Assembly: GCA_037178625.1 (NCBI GenBank)
Contig: CM074142.1
Location: forward strand, 1,364,001-1,428,000
Source of the DNA: Skeletonema tropicum
Taxonomy: Eukaryota > Bacillariophyta > Thalassiosirophyceae > Thalassiosirales > Thalassiosiraceae
DNA length: 64,000 nt
Direction: 5' to 3'
The notes beneath the pieces are model-generated. The model did not search any database. It saw only the letters and a list, made by a program, of their open reading frames with translations, and was not told the DNA's origin. Below, piece after piece: positions 9,900-20,600 of this stretch. A program made the translations under genes and the position numbers. Positions within the stretch are counted from its first letter, which is position 1; every line of letters begins with the position of its first letter.

Positions 9900-12800
9900 G
9901 CAAGTCCATTGGAAAGACCAAATGCGATCAAAGAGGAAGCAACGCAAAGAAGCGGCCCGGAGACTCCGCCTAGCCGATAGAGAGTTGAATGAGGAACTGT
10001 CAATTCTTGCCAGCAGAAACAACATGCTACGTCATTTGCCAAGTGATGTGCAATCATATCGAGAGAAAAGTGCAGATAATAAAATCATCCTCAAAAGCAT
10101 CCTCAAAGTATCCCGACGAGGAAAAAGAGATAAATTGCCTCGTGTTCCACCCCCAACCCCCAAATCTACTGAAGCCGATGTTCTCGGCCCCCTGAAACAA
10201 CTGCGGAACAAATTTAATCGTCTAGCCGAGTATTCAGCTAATCTATCGCTGTTCAACATGAATAAGAGCTCACCTCCTAAAACAGCTATTGTCGATTCAG
10301 GAGCCACTAATCACTTCGGAACTGATGACGGTGGATTCGTGTCGACTGGTGTGCCTTCAACCAAAATTGTAGGAGCAGCTAATGGCAACTTCATGCGAGC
10401 TTCAACACAAGCGGTACTCCCAATGTCTCAATTACGACCAGAAGCAAGAGAAGCTGACATCATCCCTCAACTGAAGAACTCCCTCGTTAGCATCAGCAAG
10501 CTTGCCGATAGTAGCTATGTCACCATCTTTCAGCCCGGCAACAAAGGCGTTACTGTGTATGACGAAAAAGATGTACAGATCACCGTGACAGGCGAGGCTG
10601 TTCTACAGGGCTGGCGTGAAGGAAATTTATGGCGAGTCCCGCTTGAAGATGGATCTACTGTTCCAATAAATGAAGACAAGCTTTCGGAAGCAGCTCACAA
10701 TTTGTTTGAGCTACCGTCTCTACGTGAGAGTATACGTTACCTGCATGCCTCGCTAGGATTTCCTGTAAAAAGTACGTGGTTGAAAGCAATTCGAGCTGGT
10801 AATTTCGCCGGTTGGCCGCTTGTTACAGTTGCAAATGTGCACAAATATTTCCCTGAATCAGAGGAGACGCAAATGGGCCATTTAATTCAACAACGGCAAG
10901 GCGTCCGCTCCACCAAAGCTCGCGAACCGCTCACGGATGTAGATACGTCTATGACCAAAGGGAAAAAGGAGAAAGATGTATACATCAAAGTTCTCGACAT
11001 GAAGAATCAAATCTACAGCGATCAAACAGGAGCATTCCCCATTCGATCCAAGGGAGGTCATCGTTATCTCATGGTCATGCTAGAGATTGATAGCAATGCC
11101 ATTTTAGTTGAGCCAATGAAGAGCAGGAAAGACGAAGAGATGCAACGAGCCTATCTAGTTCTCATCGGTCGCCTCAAACGAGCAGGAGTTCACATTAAGA
11201 AGCATGTCCTCGATAATGAATGCTCACAAGCGATGAAGGATCTCATTGAGCAAACCTGTCGGTACGAGTTAGTTCCACCAGATTCCCATCGGCGTAACAT
11301 TGCGGAAACAAGCATCAAGAATTTCAAACAGCACTTCATATCAGTTCTCAGTGGACTGCCACCATCTTTCCCAATGAACATGTGGCACAAGTTGTTACCA
11401 CAAACTGAGCTAACGCTCAATTTATTGCGACAATCAAATGCCTGTCCCACCGTTTCCGCCCATCAAGCTCTATTTGGCGTTTTCGATTACAATAGACAGC
11501 CACTAGCTCCACTTGGTTGTGAAGTACTTGTGCATGAAGCGACTGCTAGACGTTCATCATGGGGGCAACATGCCAAGAAAGGCTGGTCGCTAGGAACATC
11601 TGCCGAGCACTACAGAAGCAATCTCATTTTCGTCAAGGATTCAGCAGCGGAACGAGTGTGCGAAACTGTATTCTTTAAGCATCATTACATCACGAAGCCA
11701 AAGGTCACGCACGCAGATGTAGTCATCGCAGCAGCTCAAAATCTAGCAAAGGTCATTCAATGCAAGCCGAACTATGCAGGAGAAGGAAATCTTCGAGGAC
11801 TCAAAGCTTTAAGTGAAATGTTTTCTTCCATAGCCGAAGGAAAGGCTCCAGCAGATTGGGAACGAGAATACGCACCTGAAAATAATCAACAAGAGCAGGA
11901 ACATTCACCTCCAAGGGTGGAGATGGAAATGTCTACAGAAGAAGGAGCCAAGCTTCCATCTCCAAGGGTGGAGATGGAGAAGTCTACAGCAGAAAGAGCC
12001 AAGCTACCACCTCCTAGGACGCCAGAAAAAGAGCCAACAAGAACATCGTCGACCATCATTGCACCGTCAAAACCTATATCACCGTTGCAAAAGTTAATCT
12101 CCGATTTCAAGGCAGCAGCTCACTCTCCCACTGATAATATCTTCACACCAAAAAGGCTACGACGAGAAATGAGAGCTCCAGAAATATCCTCTTCAAACAT
12201 TCTGCCAACCCGCACTCGTAGTGGTAGTAGGACATCCACTTCGACTGATACGTCTGAATACCTTGCCAATGCTCTCTTTGCATTAGACACCATGGAAGCA
12301 GAATATCTCAAACCATCGGCACATAATGACCTAACCGACTTCGCATACCAACTGCTCGCCTCTGAATCAGCGTACAACGTTCTTGATCCAGATACAGGAA
12401 AATCTCTGAGTTACCGTCAACTTCGCCAACACCCCAAGTTAGGTCCAGCATGGGATATTTCTTCAGCAAATGAATTTGGAAGGCTGGCACAAGGAATTGG
12501 AGGACGTGTAAAGGGCACCAACACCATCTTCTTCATCCCAAAGAGTAAAGTCCCAGTAGATCGACGCAAAGATGTTAGCTACGGAAAATTTGTATGCAAA
12601 GTACGGCCCGAGAAGGTAGATGAACCGAACAGAACTCGTCTGACAGTAGGAGGCAACCTTATCAACTATCCATTCGAAGTTGGTACACCAACAGCAGATC
12701 TTCTTCTTGCCAAAATACTTTTCAACAGTGTCATCTCCACCAAGAATGCCCGATTCATGACCATCGATATCAAGAACTTCTATTTAAACACACCGATGCA

Positions 12801-14109
12801 ACGATACGAATACATCAAACTCAAACTCAGCGACATTCCAAACGAAGTAATCGAAGAATATAACCTCCGCAACATCGCTACTGATGACGACTTCGTTTAC
12901 GTCGAAATTCGTGCAGGCATGTATGGCCTACCCCAAGCCGGCCTAATTGCGCAAGAACTTCTCGAAAAGCGTCTCAACAAAGAAGGGTACTACCAGGACA
13001 AATATGTCCCAGGCCTGTGGCACCATGAGTGGCGCCCAATCAAGTTCACTCTCGTAGTAGACGATTTTGGAGTCAAATACGTCGGAAAGGAACACGCTGA
13101 TCATCTGCTTGGTGTAATCCAAAAACACTACAAATGCTCCAAAGAATGGGACGGAAAACGATACATCGGCATAAAGCTTGATTGGGATTACGATCGACGC
13201 AAAGTACATTTATCTATGCCTGGCTACGTCAAAACAGCAATTACAGAGTTAGGCCATGAACCACCAGAGCACAGGCAGGACCAGCCACATCGCCATGTCC
13301 CTCCTAATTACGGTGCCAAAACACAGTACGCCACACCAGACGACAATACGCCTCCCCTTGACAAAGCAGCAGCAAGTCGCATTCGCAAAATAACTGGAAA
13401 ATTTCTCTACCTAGGACGAGCCGTAGATGGTACACTCCTGACTCCACTAAGCGCAATCGCCTCAAATCAATCCAATCCAACCACCGACACGCTGGCTAAG
13501 GCTACCCAATTTCTCGATTACGTCAGCTCCCAAGAAGAAGCCGTCCTAACTTACAACGCTAGCGAAATGATATTAGCCACGCACAGCGATGCTAGCTATT
13601 TGTGCGAACCCAATGCAAGAAGCAGGGCTGGAGGACATTTCTTCCTTTCAAACAACGATCCCTTTCCACCCAACAACGGAGCCATTTTGAACATCGCGCA
13701 AATCATCAAAAACGTCATGACTTCCGCCGCCGAAGCAGAACTAGCTGCTCTCTACATCAATGCAAGAGAAGCTATCTACATTCGATTAATCCTTCAACAA
13801 CTAGGACATCCACAACCGGCCACACCCATCCAAACAGACAATTCCACTGCCGAAGGTGTCATCAACAGCAAAGTGCAACCAAAGCGCACTAAGGCAATGG
13901 ACATGCGTTTCCACTGGCTACGAGATAGAGAAACTCTCAAACAATTCCGCATCTATTGGCGCCCAGGTCGAATGAACTATGCTGACTACTGGACCAAACA
14001 TCATCCAGGCGCACACCATCGAAACATCCGCCCAGAAATATTGTCTTCTCCCAGCGTTATCACAGAACTCAATGAACGCAAGAAAGAAGTCTCGGCAAGG
14101 GTGTGCTAG
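9865..14109 (+). CDS. Copia-type Pol polyprotein, copy 2 (altered N-terminus)
   Basis: The 1,414-residue frame is identical to the copy at 5205-9593 from QVHWKDQMRSKRK onward. It therefore has the same protease, integrase, reverse transcriptase (VVDDFG) and RNase H. Its first 12 or so residues (MGPTTLRRDVTM) are encoded by the inverted spacer and replace about 60 residues of copy 1. Whether this start is used is doubtful; it is simply the first in-frame ATG. No Gag and no 5' LTR are visible. The 220-bp tail ends at 14330, where LINE sequence resumes. Confidence 0.88.
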   Translation: MGPTTLRRDVTMQVHWKDQMRSKRKQRKEAARRLRLADRELNEELSILASRNNMLRHLPSDVQSYREKSADNKIILKSILKVSRRGKRDKLPRVPPPTPKSTEADVLGPLKQLRNKFNRLAEYSANLSLFNMNKSSPPKTAIVDSGATNHFGTDDGGFVSTGVPSTKIVGAANGNFMRASTQAVLPMSQLRPEAREADIIPQLKNSLVSISKLADSSYVTIFQPGNKGVTVYDEKDVQITVTGEAVLQGWREGNLWRVPLEDGSTVPINEDKLSEAAHNLFELPSLRESIRYLHASLGFPVKSTWLKAIRAGNFAGWPLVTVANVHKYFPESEETQMGHLIQQRQGVRSTKAREPLTDVDTSMTKGKKEKDVYIKVLDMKNQIYSDQTGAFPIRSKGGHRYLMVMLEIDSNAILVEPMKSRKDEEMQRAYLVLIGRLKRAGVHIKKHVLDNECSQAMKDLIEQTCRYELVPPDSHRRNIAETSIKNFKQHFISVLSGLPPSFPMNMWHKLLPQTELTLNLLRQSNACPTVSAHQALFGVFDYNRQPLAPLGCEVLVHEATARRSSWGQHAKKGWSLGTSAEHYRSNLIFVKDSAAERVCETVFFKHHYITKPKVTHADVVIAAAQNLAKVIQCKPNYAGEGNLRGLKALSEMFSSIAEGKAPADWEREYAPENNQQEQEHSPPRVEMEMSTEEGAKLPSPRVEMEKSTAERAKLPPPRTPEKEPTRTSSTIIAPSKPISPLQKLISDFKAAAHSPTDNIFTPKRLRREMRAPEISSSNILPTRTRSGSRTSTSTDTSEYLANALFALDTMEAEYLKPSAHNDLTDFAYQLLASESAYNVLDPDTGKSLSYRQLRQHPKLGPAWDISSANEFGRLAQGIGGRVKGTNTIFFIPKSKVPVDRRKDVSYGKFVCKVRPEKVDEPNRTRLTVGGNLINYPFEVGTPTADLLLAKILFNSVISTKNARFMTIDIKNFYLNTPMQRYEYIKLKLSDIPNEVIEEYNLRNIATDDDFVYVEIRAGMYGLPQAGLIAQELLEKRLNKEGYYQDKYVPGLWHHEWRPIKFTLVVDDFGVKYVGKEHADHLLGVIQKHYKCSKEWDGKRYIGIKLDWDYDRRKVHLSMPGYVKTAITELGHEPPEHRQDQPHRHVPPNYGAKTQYATPDDNTPPLDKAAASRIRKITGKFLYLGRAVDGTLLTPLSAIASNQSNPTTDTLAKATQFLDYVSSQEEAVLTYNASEMILATHSDASYLCEPNARSRAGGHFFLSNNDPFPPNNGAILNIAQIIKNVMTSAAEAELAALYINAREAIYIRLILQQLGHPQPATPIQTDNSTAEGVINSKVQPKRTKAMDMRFHWLRDRETLKQFRIYWRPGRMNYADYWTKHHPGAHHRNIRPEILSSPSVITELNERKKEVSARVC

Positions 14110-15175
14110 TCTCATCGTTTACCACTCGGGAATACCAGAGTTTGAACTCTGACACTTCTCTGTATCCGAGATTCTTTCTCGTTTCTCGATCGACTCCGAG
14201 CGGTGTCAGAATTCCGATCCAACAAGAATTCTACATCGCCGGAGCCTCACGTTTTTTCACCATGATACAAAGTAGCCATAAAATCCATTCAGTAATTGAT
14301 TCATAGCATTTACTTTGTTCACTGTTTAGTCTGAACTCGCATTTGGAGACGCAACACGGTGTGTTTCGATCAAGGGTGTTGAATCGGGACTTTCTATTGA
14401 ATGATGGAGAGCCGGAGACATATACTGCGTGTGCCAGCTTTAGCGGGAGTTTTTTCTGCCCTGTGCCAGCGTGCCAGGAAGCCACTGATTGTTTTAACAC
14501 TGCGTGGGCTATTCGTCGGCACTTCCGTGATCGTCATCCGCGGGACTATGTGGACGTCGAGGGATCTGGAGTCTTCCCGAAGTGTCATCTCTGCAATATG
14601 CAGACTGACCCACGGTGGGCTGCCAGACACGAGAGGTCAAAGTTCTGTCGAACGGGGAGGGAGAGGATAGTGCAAACTAATGCGAATATTGCAAACCAGC
14701 GGGCTCTAGAAGTTGGCTTTACGGCGTATGGAAAGGACCTCGAACGGGTGGAGGTGTTTAAGTATCTTGGTCAGCTCATGTCGTTGGACGATACTGACAC
14801 GCAGGCGATTCGGAGTAATCTGACCAAGGCCCAAAGGCGTGGAAAATGATATCTCGTCTCCTGCGTAGCGAGAACATGAAACCCAGGGTTTGCGGTATGT
14901 TTTTTAAGGCAGTCGTGCAGGCAGTGCTTTTGTATGGGAGTGAGACTTGGGTATTGACGGATTCGGCGTTGCGGTGTCTGGAAGGCTTCTATTATCGAGC
15001 TGTTTCCCGCATGGTAGGGGGGAGCAAGCCCTGTGTTTTTTGGGGAGTCACGAGTGGTGCGCGCCAAGAATTTTTTTGACCATGGCCAAAATTGGCCATC
15101 GCCTGATTGGAGTAAGAAATAGGACCCTTTTGCAGCTTTTACTCTGTTATTACTTGTTTTCATACTTTGATACTG

Positions 15176-15214
15176 TTTGGCCGCATAGACGGGGGTATGG
15201 TCTATGCGGCCAAA
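15176..15214 (+). other. Perfect 15-bp hairpin inside the TIR element, copy 1
   Basis: The arms TTTGGCCGCATAGAC (15176-15190) and GTCTATGCGGCCAAA (15200-15214) flank the 9-base loop GGGGGTATG. The element at 34539-36913 has the same hairpin with two changed pairs, both still complementary. It lies about 160 bp upstream of the likely start codon at 15375. Confidence 0.85.
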
Positions 15215-15374
15215 AAGTTTGGTGATCTCAAGTGCTGACCCGGTGGAGATTTTGTTGCAAAACCAGCCAATCTTGTCGACAAAACTCCAATCTTCAAAAG
15301 ACTCAACGCATCGGAGAGCTCGCCGATGCTCCGAAAGCAACAAGCAGAGAACTCAGTGGTGCACAAAAGCGACA

Positions 15375-16154
15375 ATGGAAGAGAGTAATGATGATACCGC
15401 AATGGCGGCCGGTGCCGAGGCAGCGCCAAAGCCAAAAAAGAGAAAGAGGAAGAAGAGTACTTTTAGCCGCAATCAAAGGGGTGGTGAGCAGAAGAAATCC
15501 AACGCACCACATGCCCCGAACGTCCCTCGAAACCCATCACAGCCAACACAGGCGCCGACGTCAGATAATAATACGGCAGATCCAAGAATATTCAATCTGA
15601 AGAGGGCAACGCAAAGGCGAGATAAGCAAATAGAAGTATTGTCTGCTCATAACCAACAACTGAAAAGTGCAGTCGAGACTGCTGCAAGAGAAATGCGATC
15701 GGTTGAACGTGAGGCTGCAATGAAAGTGAACGCCATTGAGAAGGGGGCAGAGAAAATGCAAGAGAGGGCTGAAAAGAAGATGAAGCGTGCAGCAGAGGCG
15801 ACAACTACAGCTCATACCAAAATGGCCACCGCAACAAAAGCAGCTACTGACGCAAAAGAGACGAAGAAGGAGTATGAGAAGTCAAACAAACAGTTAGCGG
15901 AAAAAGATGAGTTGATACGCGAACTGAAGGAGAAATTGAGGGCATCACAGAAGGCGGCCAAGGAAGCAGAGAAGGCTGCCAAGAAAGCAGAGGAGAGGGA
16001 AGTAAAGGAAATAGCAGCGCGGAAAGAAGTGGAGAATTCACTAGAGGATATGGAAGCAAAGTTGGCGAGGATGGAGGCAATGAAGAGGGCAAAAGGACAA
16101 TTCCGGAAAAGCCTCCTGTCAAAACACTTGAGCGGAAGGCTTTGCCAGTGCTAG
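15375..16154 (+). CDS. Coiled-coil protein of the TIR element, copy 1 (rearranged)
   Basis: The likely start is ATG at 15375 (MEESNDDTAMAAGAE), which matches the start region of the copy at 34893. An Ala/Lys/Arg-rich basic stretch (KPKKRKRKKSTFSRNQRGG) follows; from about residue 75 a long charged coiled coil runs through repeated KAA, EKAAKKAEE and KEVEN segments. After AKDETKKE the sequence no longer matches the other copy: about 230 bp of different coiled-coil sequence replaces about 670 bp. The last 20 residues (QFRKSLLSKHLSGRLCQC) are the other copy's IPEKPPVKRLERKALP region read out of frame. The protein is therefore truncated relative to its sibling. Function is unknown. Confidence 0.55.
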   Translation: MEESNDDTAMAAGAEAAPKPKKRKRKKSTFSRNQRGGEQKKSNAPHAPNVPRNPSQPTQAPTSDNNTADPRIFNLKRATQRRDKQIEVLSAHNQQLKSAVETAAREMRSVEREAAMKVNAIEKGAEKMQERAEKKMKRAAEATTTAHTKMATATKAATDAKETKKEYEKSNKQLAEKDELIRELKEKLRASQKAAKEAEKAAKKAEEREVKEIAARKEVENSLEDMEAKLARMEAMKRAKGQFRKSLLSKHLSGRLCQC

Positions 16155-16564
16155 GAACATTGTCTGCCGATGTTGCTACACTTAACGTCATGTCAGAGGA
16201 GAAAGAGCAAGAAATTAGGGACAAGGCAACCAAAATGCGTGACGAGCGGGAGTTGGAAGGAGTTGGAGACAGATACGGTGAAATGCAACCTAGGCTCCAC
16301 CCTGCATTGGATGAAAGCTTGATTGATCGTCGCATTGAAATCTGTTTGACGCGTGGTGAGCAGCTAATGTGGCATAGTGGGAAGGTGGTTGGGATAAAGA
16401 GAAGAAAGAAAACTTTCGAAATGCTATACGATGAAGATGTTGTAGATGATGACGAACCTCGTTTGCAAGAAGTTAAGCTGCTGCCAAGCTTTTGGATCAA
16501 GGCTAAGCAAGGCGGATGGAGATTAGCTAAAGAGGAGGTGGAGATGGAGCGTGCGCAACCTTGA
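16142..16564 (+). pseudogene. Out-of-frame C-terminal part of the TIR-element protein
   Basis: This 140-residue frame (PVLGTLSADVATLNVMSEEKEQ... to ...KEEVEMERAQP) is nearly identical to the C-terminus of the protein at 34893-36509, but is in a different frame from the upstream gene here. It includes a compact domain (LTRGEQLMWHSGKVVGIKRR...FEMLYDEDV) that may be a small beta-barrel of Tudor/chromo type; that reading rests on pattern alone. Separation from its N-terminal half shows this copy cannot make the full protein. Confidence 0.6.
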
Positions 16565-17464
16565 GTACCAATGTTAAAGTAGGGGGGGAGTAATGTATTC
16601 GTAGTAGAAAGAAGTGTGTAACTCAAGTTCTACTAAGTGATAATTAATCCAGTAGTTCGATACACGTAGCTTGCAGAGCCTAAATAGAGATTAAAAGAGG
16701 AGGTGGAGATGGAGTGCGCAACCTTGAGTACCAATTCCTACATAGAATAAATTGCGGGAGCGAAATTTGGCGCCATCCATCACTTTCAATTCATGACTCA
16801 ATGGCCAAAAATGTGCTCCTATGTAGTGCCAAAATGGGTATGAAGAAATGGAACAAATAGCACGAAACTTTGGATATATCTACATTGTATATATATGAAT
16901 TCATGTATGCAATAGTATTTGGTATAAAACCTATTTGAAAATTCATCATTCTGGGCTTGCTCCCCCCTACGCATGGCACGCAAGAATCGACCTAAGAAGA
17001 ACGAACGGACTGGAGAGTGGAGGTATCCGGATAAGAAGGAGTTATTGAGGAGGTTGGGCTGTATACTTTGACGGAGTACATCGAAAAACGGAGGAAGACT
17101 ATTGGGGCATACATCAGGGACCGCTCGATTCTGGATCTTTGTAGGGATGGTGAGAGACAACGTGGTACCAGCAAACACCGATGGTGGTGGGAGCAGCCGT
17201 TTGAGGCGGACCCGGAGAGGGAAGAGGATGCCTCTTCTATTGTATCTGGAGCCGCGTCTGAGGTGGAATCGCTGCTGTCTGTCGAGGATAGTGTATAAAG
17301 GGGTTGGCTAGCTGGATCTTCAAGTGTGGGGTTTAGTATAGTCTTTTATTTCTATAACAGCAAGCGCCTAGGGGTTGCACGAGCACTGCCCGCGGACTTG
17401 TTAGTCCATTCGTTGGGAAAGACGTGTAGGCCAAGTTACACACACACACATAGAATGATACGAG

Positions 17465-17664
17465 GCTAGAGGAGAGATTTGTTATGACTTGAACTGTAAA
17501 AAGAGACTATGTACTATCATACAGCCAGCTAATCTATATTCAATAAGTATAATTCTATCATGTGTAGAAGTAATGAGATGTCTTCATTCGTGCTATTCGT
17601 GTGTTATTTCCTCAAGCAATTGTGCTTGCCGCTGTACAGTGACGCAATCATAATGGAACTGTCA
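17465..17664. other. Resumed FCP-unit sequence and 3' flank
   Basis: After the LINE's right target duplication, the sequence TTATGACTTGAACTG...ATTCTATCATGTGTAGAAG continues the third FCP-type unit. It then diverges at about 17572, so no third FCP gene follows. Confidence 0.6.
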
Positions 17665-20600
17665 TTAGTGATAAAAATTGTATTCAACAAGTTCGCATGC
17701 TTTGTATTCATCACACCATTCCTTCTCCAAATTATAACAAGAGTAATTCGGATCAGATTCAAAGCAGCACAACCGCCTCTCGCATACTTCTCTGCATGCA
17801 GAATTTAAAGTCGGATTGACGGCCACTTCATCGATGCAAAGCTCATCTACACCAAATTCGTTCTCTTCCACATCCAAGGCATCACTGGCGACGCCGTTCT
17901 TGGTTACTAATTGCTCACATAGACTGAAGAGGTCGCATTCATCATCACCCAAAGTAGCCCTACACGAGCTTTGCAGCGAGTAGTCACTGAAGCAGCAGAG
18001 CCTTTCTGCACATACTGCGTGACAATTTGTTACTAATTCTTCAGTCACTCTCGTCGGATCATTGCCAAAGTAGCATGCATCGTAGACCCGCTTTTCTGTC
18101 TCTTCCTGTGTTAGTAATGCTGTTGGGGAAACAGCTGGTACAGTACCAGCAGGGGGGAAGACGAGCCTCTTGCAAGGCTCATAAGCACTACATCCTGCTG
18201 GAATTAGACCAGCACAATTTTGACCCACAAGCTTTGGATCTGAAGCGAAGCAGCAAAGATGTGTTTGACACTTGTTGTGACATGATTGTAGTCCTTCAAG
18301 CGTTTTGAGGGAGCTCTCGGAGCATATGTCTTCAAGCGACGAGGCCACACCATTACCAGTACTCCCACTTGGATATTGAACATTACTTCCCGGGCCTGAT
18401 GCGCTGTTGCTATTACTTTCGCCGGTCAACTTCAGTGTAGATTTTTCATCAACGCTGTCGTCGTCATCTTCAAATTCCTTCAAGTCAAGCTCAATGAAAG
18501 TCTTCACTACGCCTCCATCATCGGTGATCCATTTGTTCACACAAACTAAACAGCTCACATTCCTCTTCACCCACAGACGCTTTGCATGAACTCTCTAGCT
18601 TGTAGCTGTCGAAGCAGCATAATCTGGGTTTACAAACGTTGAGACATTTCGTTACCAGCTGTTGGGTGACTTTTGACTCATCATCTCCAAAGTAGCACTG
18701 CCAAATCAACAGAGGGAAGTTCAGTAAGTCAACAAATGGGACGGCAGAGCAGCAGAAACAAAGTTACAAATTGAAGTTGCTTGACACTTACGGCATCGTA
18801 TACCTCCTTCTCGATCAACTCCAGTGTAGATTTTTCATCGACGTTGTCGTCGTCATCTTCAAATTCCTTCAAGTCAAGCTCAATGAAGGTCTTGATCACG
18901 CCACCATCATCGGTGATCATTTGTTCGCACAAACTAAACAGCTCACATTCATCTTCACCCACAGACGCTTTGCATGAACTTTCTAGCTTGTAGCTATCGA
19001 AGCAGCATAATCTGGGTTTACAAACGTTGAGACATTTCGTTACCAGCTGTTGGGTGACTTTTGACTCATCATTTCCAAAGTAGCACTGCCAAATCAACAG
19101 AAAAAGTTCAGTAAGTCAACAAATGAGATGGAAGCAAATAAACAAGCAATCATTGAAGTGGAATGAAACTTACGGCATCGTATACCTCCTTCTCCGTCAA
19201 CTCCAGTGTAGATGATTCATCAACGCTGTCGCCGTCCTCAAATTCCTTCAAGTCAAGCTCAATGAAAGTCTTCACTACGCCACCATCATCAGTGATCATT
19301 TGTTCACACAAACTAAACAGCTCACATTCATCTTCACCCACAGATGCTTTGCATGAACTCTCTAGCTTGTAGCTGTCGAAGCAGCATAATCGGGGTTTAC
19401 AAACGTTGAGACATTTTGTTACCAGCTCTTGGGTGACTTTTGACTCATCACCTCCAAAGTAGCACTGCCAATTGAATAGAGAAGAAAAGTTTAGTAAGTC
19501 AACAAATAATGAGATGGAAGCAAATAAACAAGCAATCATTGAAGTGGCTTTTGGCACTTACGGCATCGTATACCTCCTTCTCGATCAACTCCAATGAAGA
19601 TGACGGTGCGTTGTTGTTCCCTCCACTATCTCCACCACTGCCATTATTACTCGTGGTAACACTTCCTGAAAACCTGAGATCAGTTCTTTCACATGCCTTG
19701 TATTCATCACACCATTCCTTCTCCATATCATAACAAGAATAACCTGGCTTGTCAAAGCAGCACGAACGCCTCTCAGTACATAAACCTTTACATGCATCGA
19801 ACAAATCTGGATCTTCCGTCACTTTCCTAGAGCAGAGATGATCCACATCAAACTCATTTTGTTGAAGATCTATCGCATTGCCAACTTCCACACCGTCATC
19901 TGTTACCAATTGCTCACATAGACTGTAGAGTTGGCATTCATCGTCGCCCACAGTATCCCTGCAGGAACTTTGAAGTAGGTAGTCACTGAAACAACAGAGC
20001 CTCTGCGCACAAACGCCATGACATTTTTGCACCATTTCATCGGTAATTTTCAACAGATCATTGCCAAAGTAGCATGCATCAAAGACAATTTTCTCAATGT
20101 CCTCAGGTTGCAAGGGTCTCACCGGTTCATTACCATCAGTTGGTTTGACAAGTTTCTTACACGGTTCGTACACACTGCATGCCGACGGACGTTCGGAGGA
20201 ACAATCGTACTGTAATTTTTCATCAACATCATCATCATCTGAAACAAAGCAACACAAATGTGATTGGCATTTGTTATGACACTTGTAGATCCCGTTGATT
20301 GATTTAAGATTTTGCTCCGAGCATATTTGTTCCAACTCGGTAACGAATCCATCAATTTCCATATCCATCTCTTCATCAGATCCAATCCCACCACCCCCTG
20401 AATTGTTGTTGTTGATGTTGTTATTGTTCTTAATGTTGATGATGTCCTCATTGTTGTCGTTGTTCTTAATGGTACTAACCTGCCCCCCGCCACTTGGGAC
20501 GTTGTAATACGGTTCACACCCAGCATAGGCAAGACAATTCAACGAAGGATTATCCATACACCCACCACCAACTTGGTCAAAACAACACGAATGATCCTTG

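Larger units (their letters stand above)
15015..16969 (+). mobile_element. TAGGGGGG-ended TIR element of unknown class, copy 1
   Basis: This 1,955-bp element has perfect 17-bp terminal inverted repeats (TAGGGGGGAGCAAGCCC) and a perfect 7-bp target duplication, CGCATGG (15008-15014 and 16970-16976). It is inserted in the LINE. It shares about 850 bp of right-end sequence at very high identity with the copy at 34539-36913, and its left about 850 bp is clearly related but more divergent. The middle is replaced. A 7-bp duplication is unusual: hAT and Mutator elements give 8 or 9, Tc1/mariner TA, piggyBac TTAA. I see no DDE transposase motif in it, so it may be non-autonomous. Confidence 0.85.
14331..17298 (+). 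pseudogene. LINE ORF2 C-terminal part, frameshifted and interrupted
   Basis: Reading resumes with two zinc-finger-like motifs (CPVPAC...HFRDRHP; CHLCNM...HERSKFC, 14450-14650). Then come EVFKYLGQLMSLDD and, after a frameshift near 14849, KMISRLLRSENMKPRVC and VLLYGSETWVLT. These are the typical C-terminal thumb and zinc region of LINE reverse transcriptases. At 15014 the frame (AVSRM) is cut by the TIR element. It resumes at 16970 with ARKNRPKKNERTGEWRYPD, shifts again near 17060, and ends LTEYIEKRRKTIGAYIRDR...DLC with a stop at 17298. About 150 bp of 3' UTR leads to the (CA)n tail. The RT palm motif is absent. Confidence 0.72.
4909..17448 (+). mobile_element. LINE-type (non-LTR) retrotransposon with nested insertions
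   Basis: Both ends are fixed by a perfect 16-bp target duplication, CATAGAATGATACGAG, at 4893-4908 and 17449-17464. The host sequence resumes with GGCTAGAGG...TTATGACTTGAACTG, as in the related unit at 3690. The element ends in a short (CA)n tract, as tailed LINEs do. Its own coding sequence survives at 4909-5226 and 14331-17298. The reverse transcriptase catalytic core is missing between them, replaced by the Copia pair. A TIR element (15015-16969) interrupts the 3' part. It is dead as an autonomous element. Confidence 0.8.

Noticed and set aside
17436..17450. (CA)n as a microsatellite
   Set aside because: It abuts the right target duplication and fits better as the 3' tail of the LINE.
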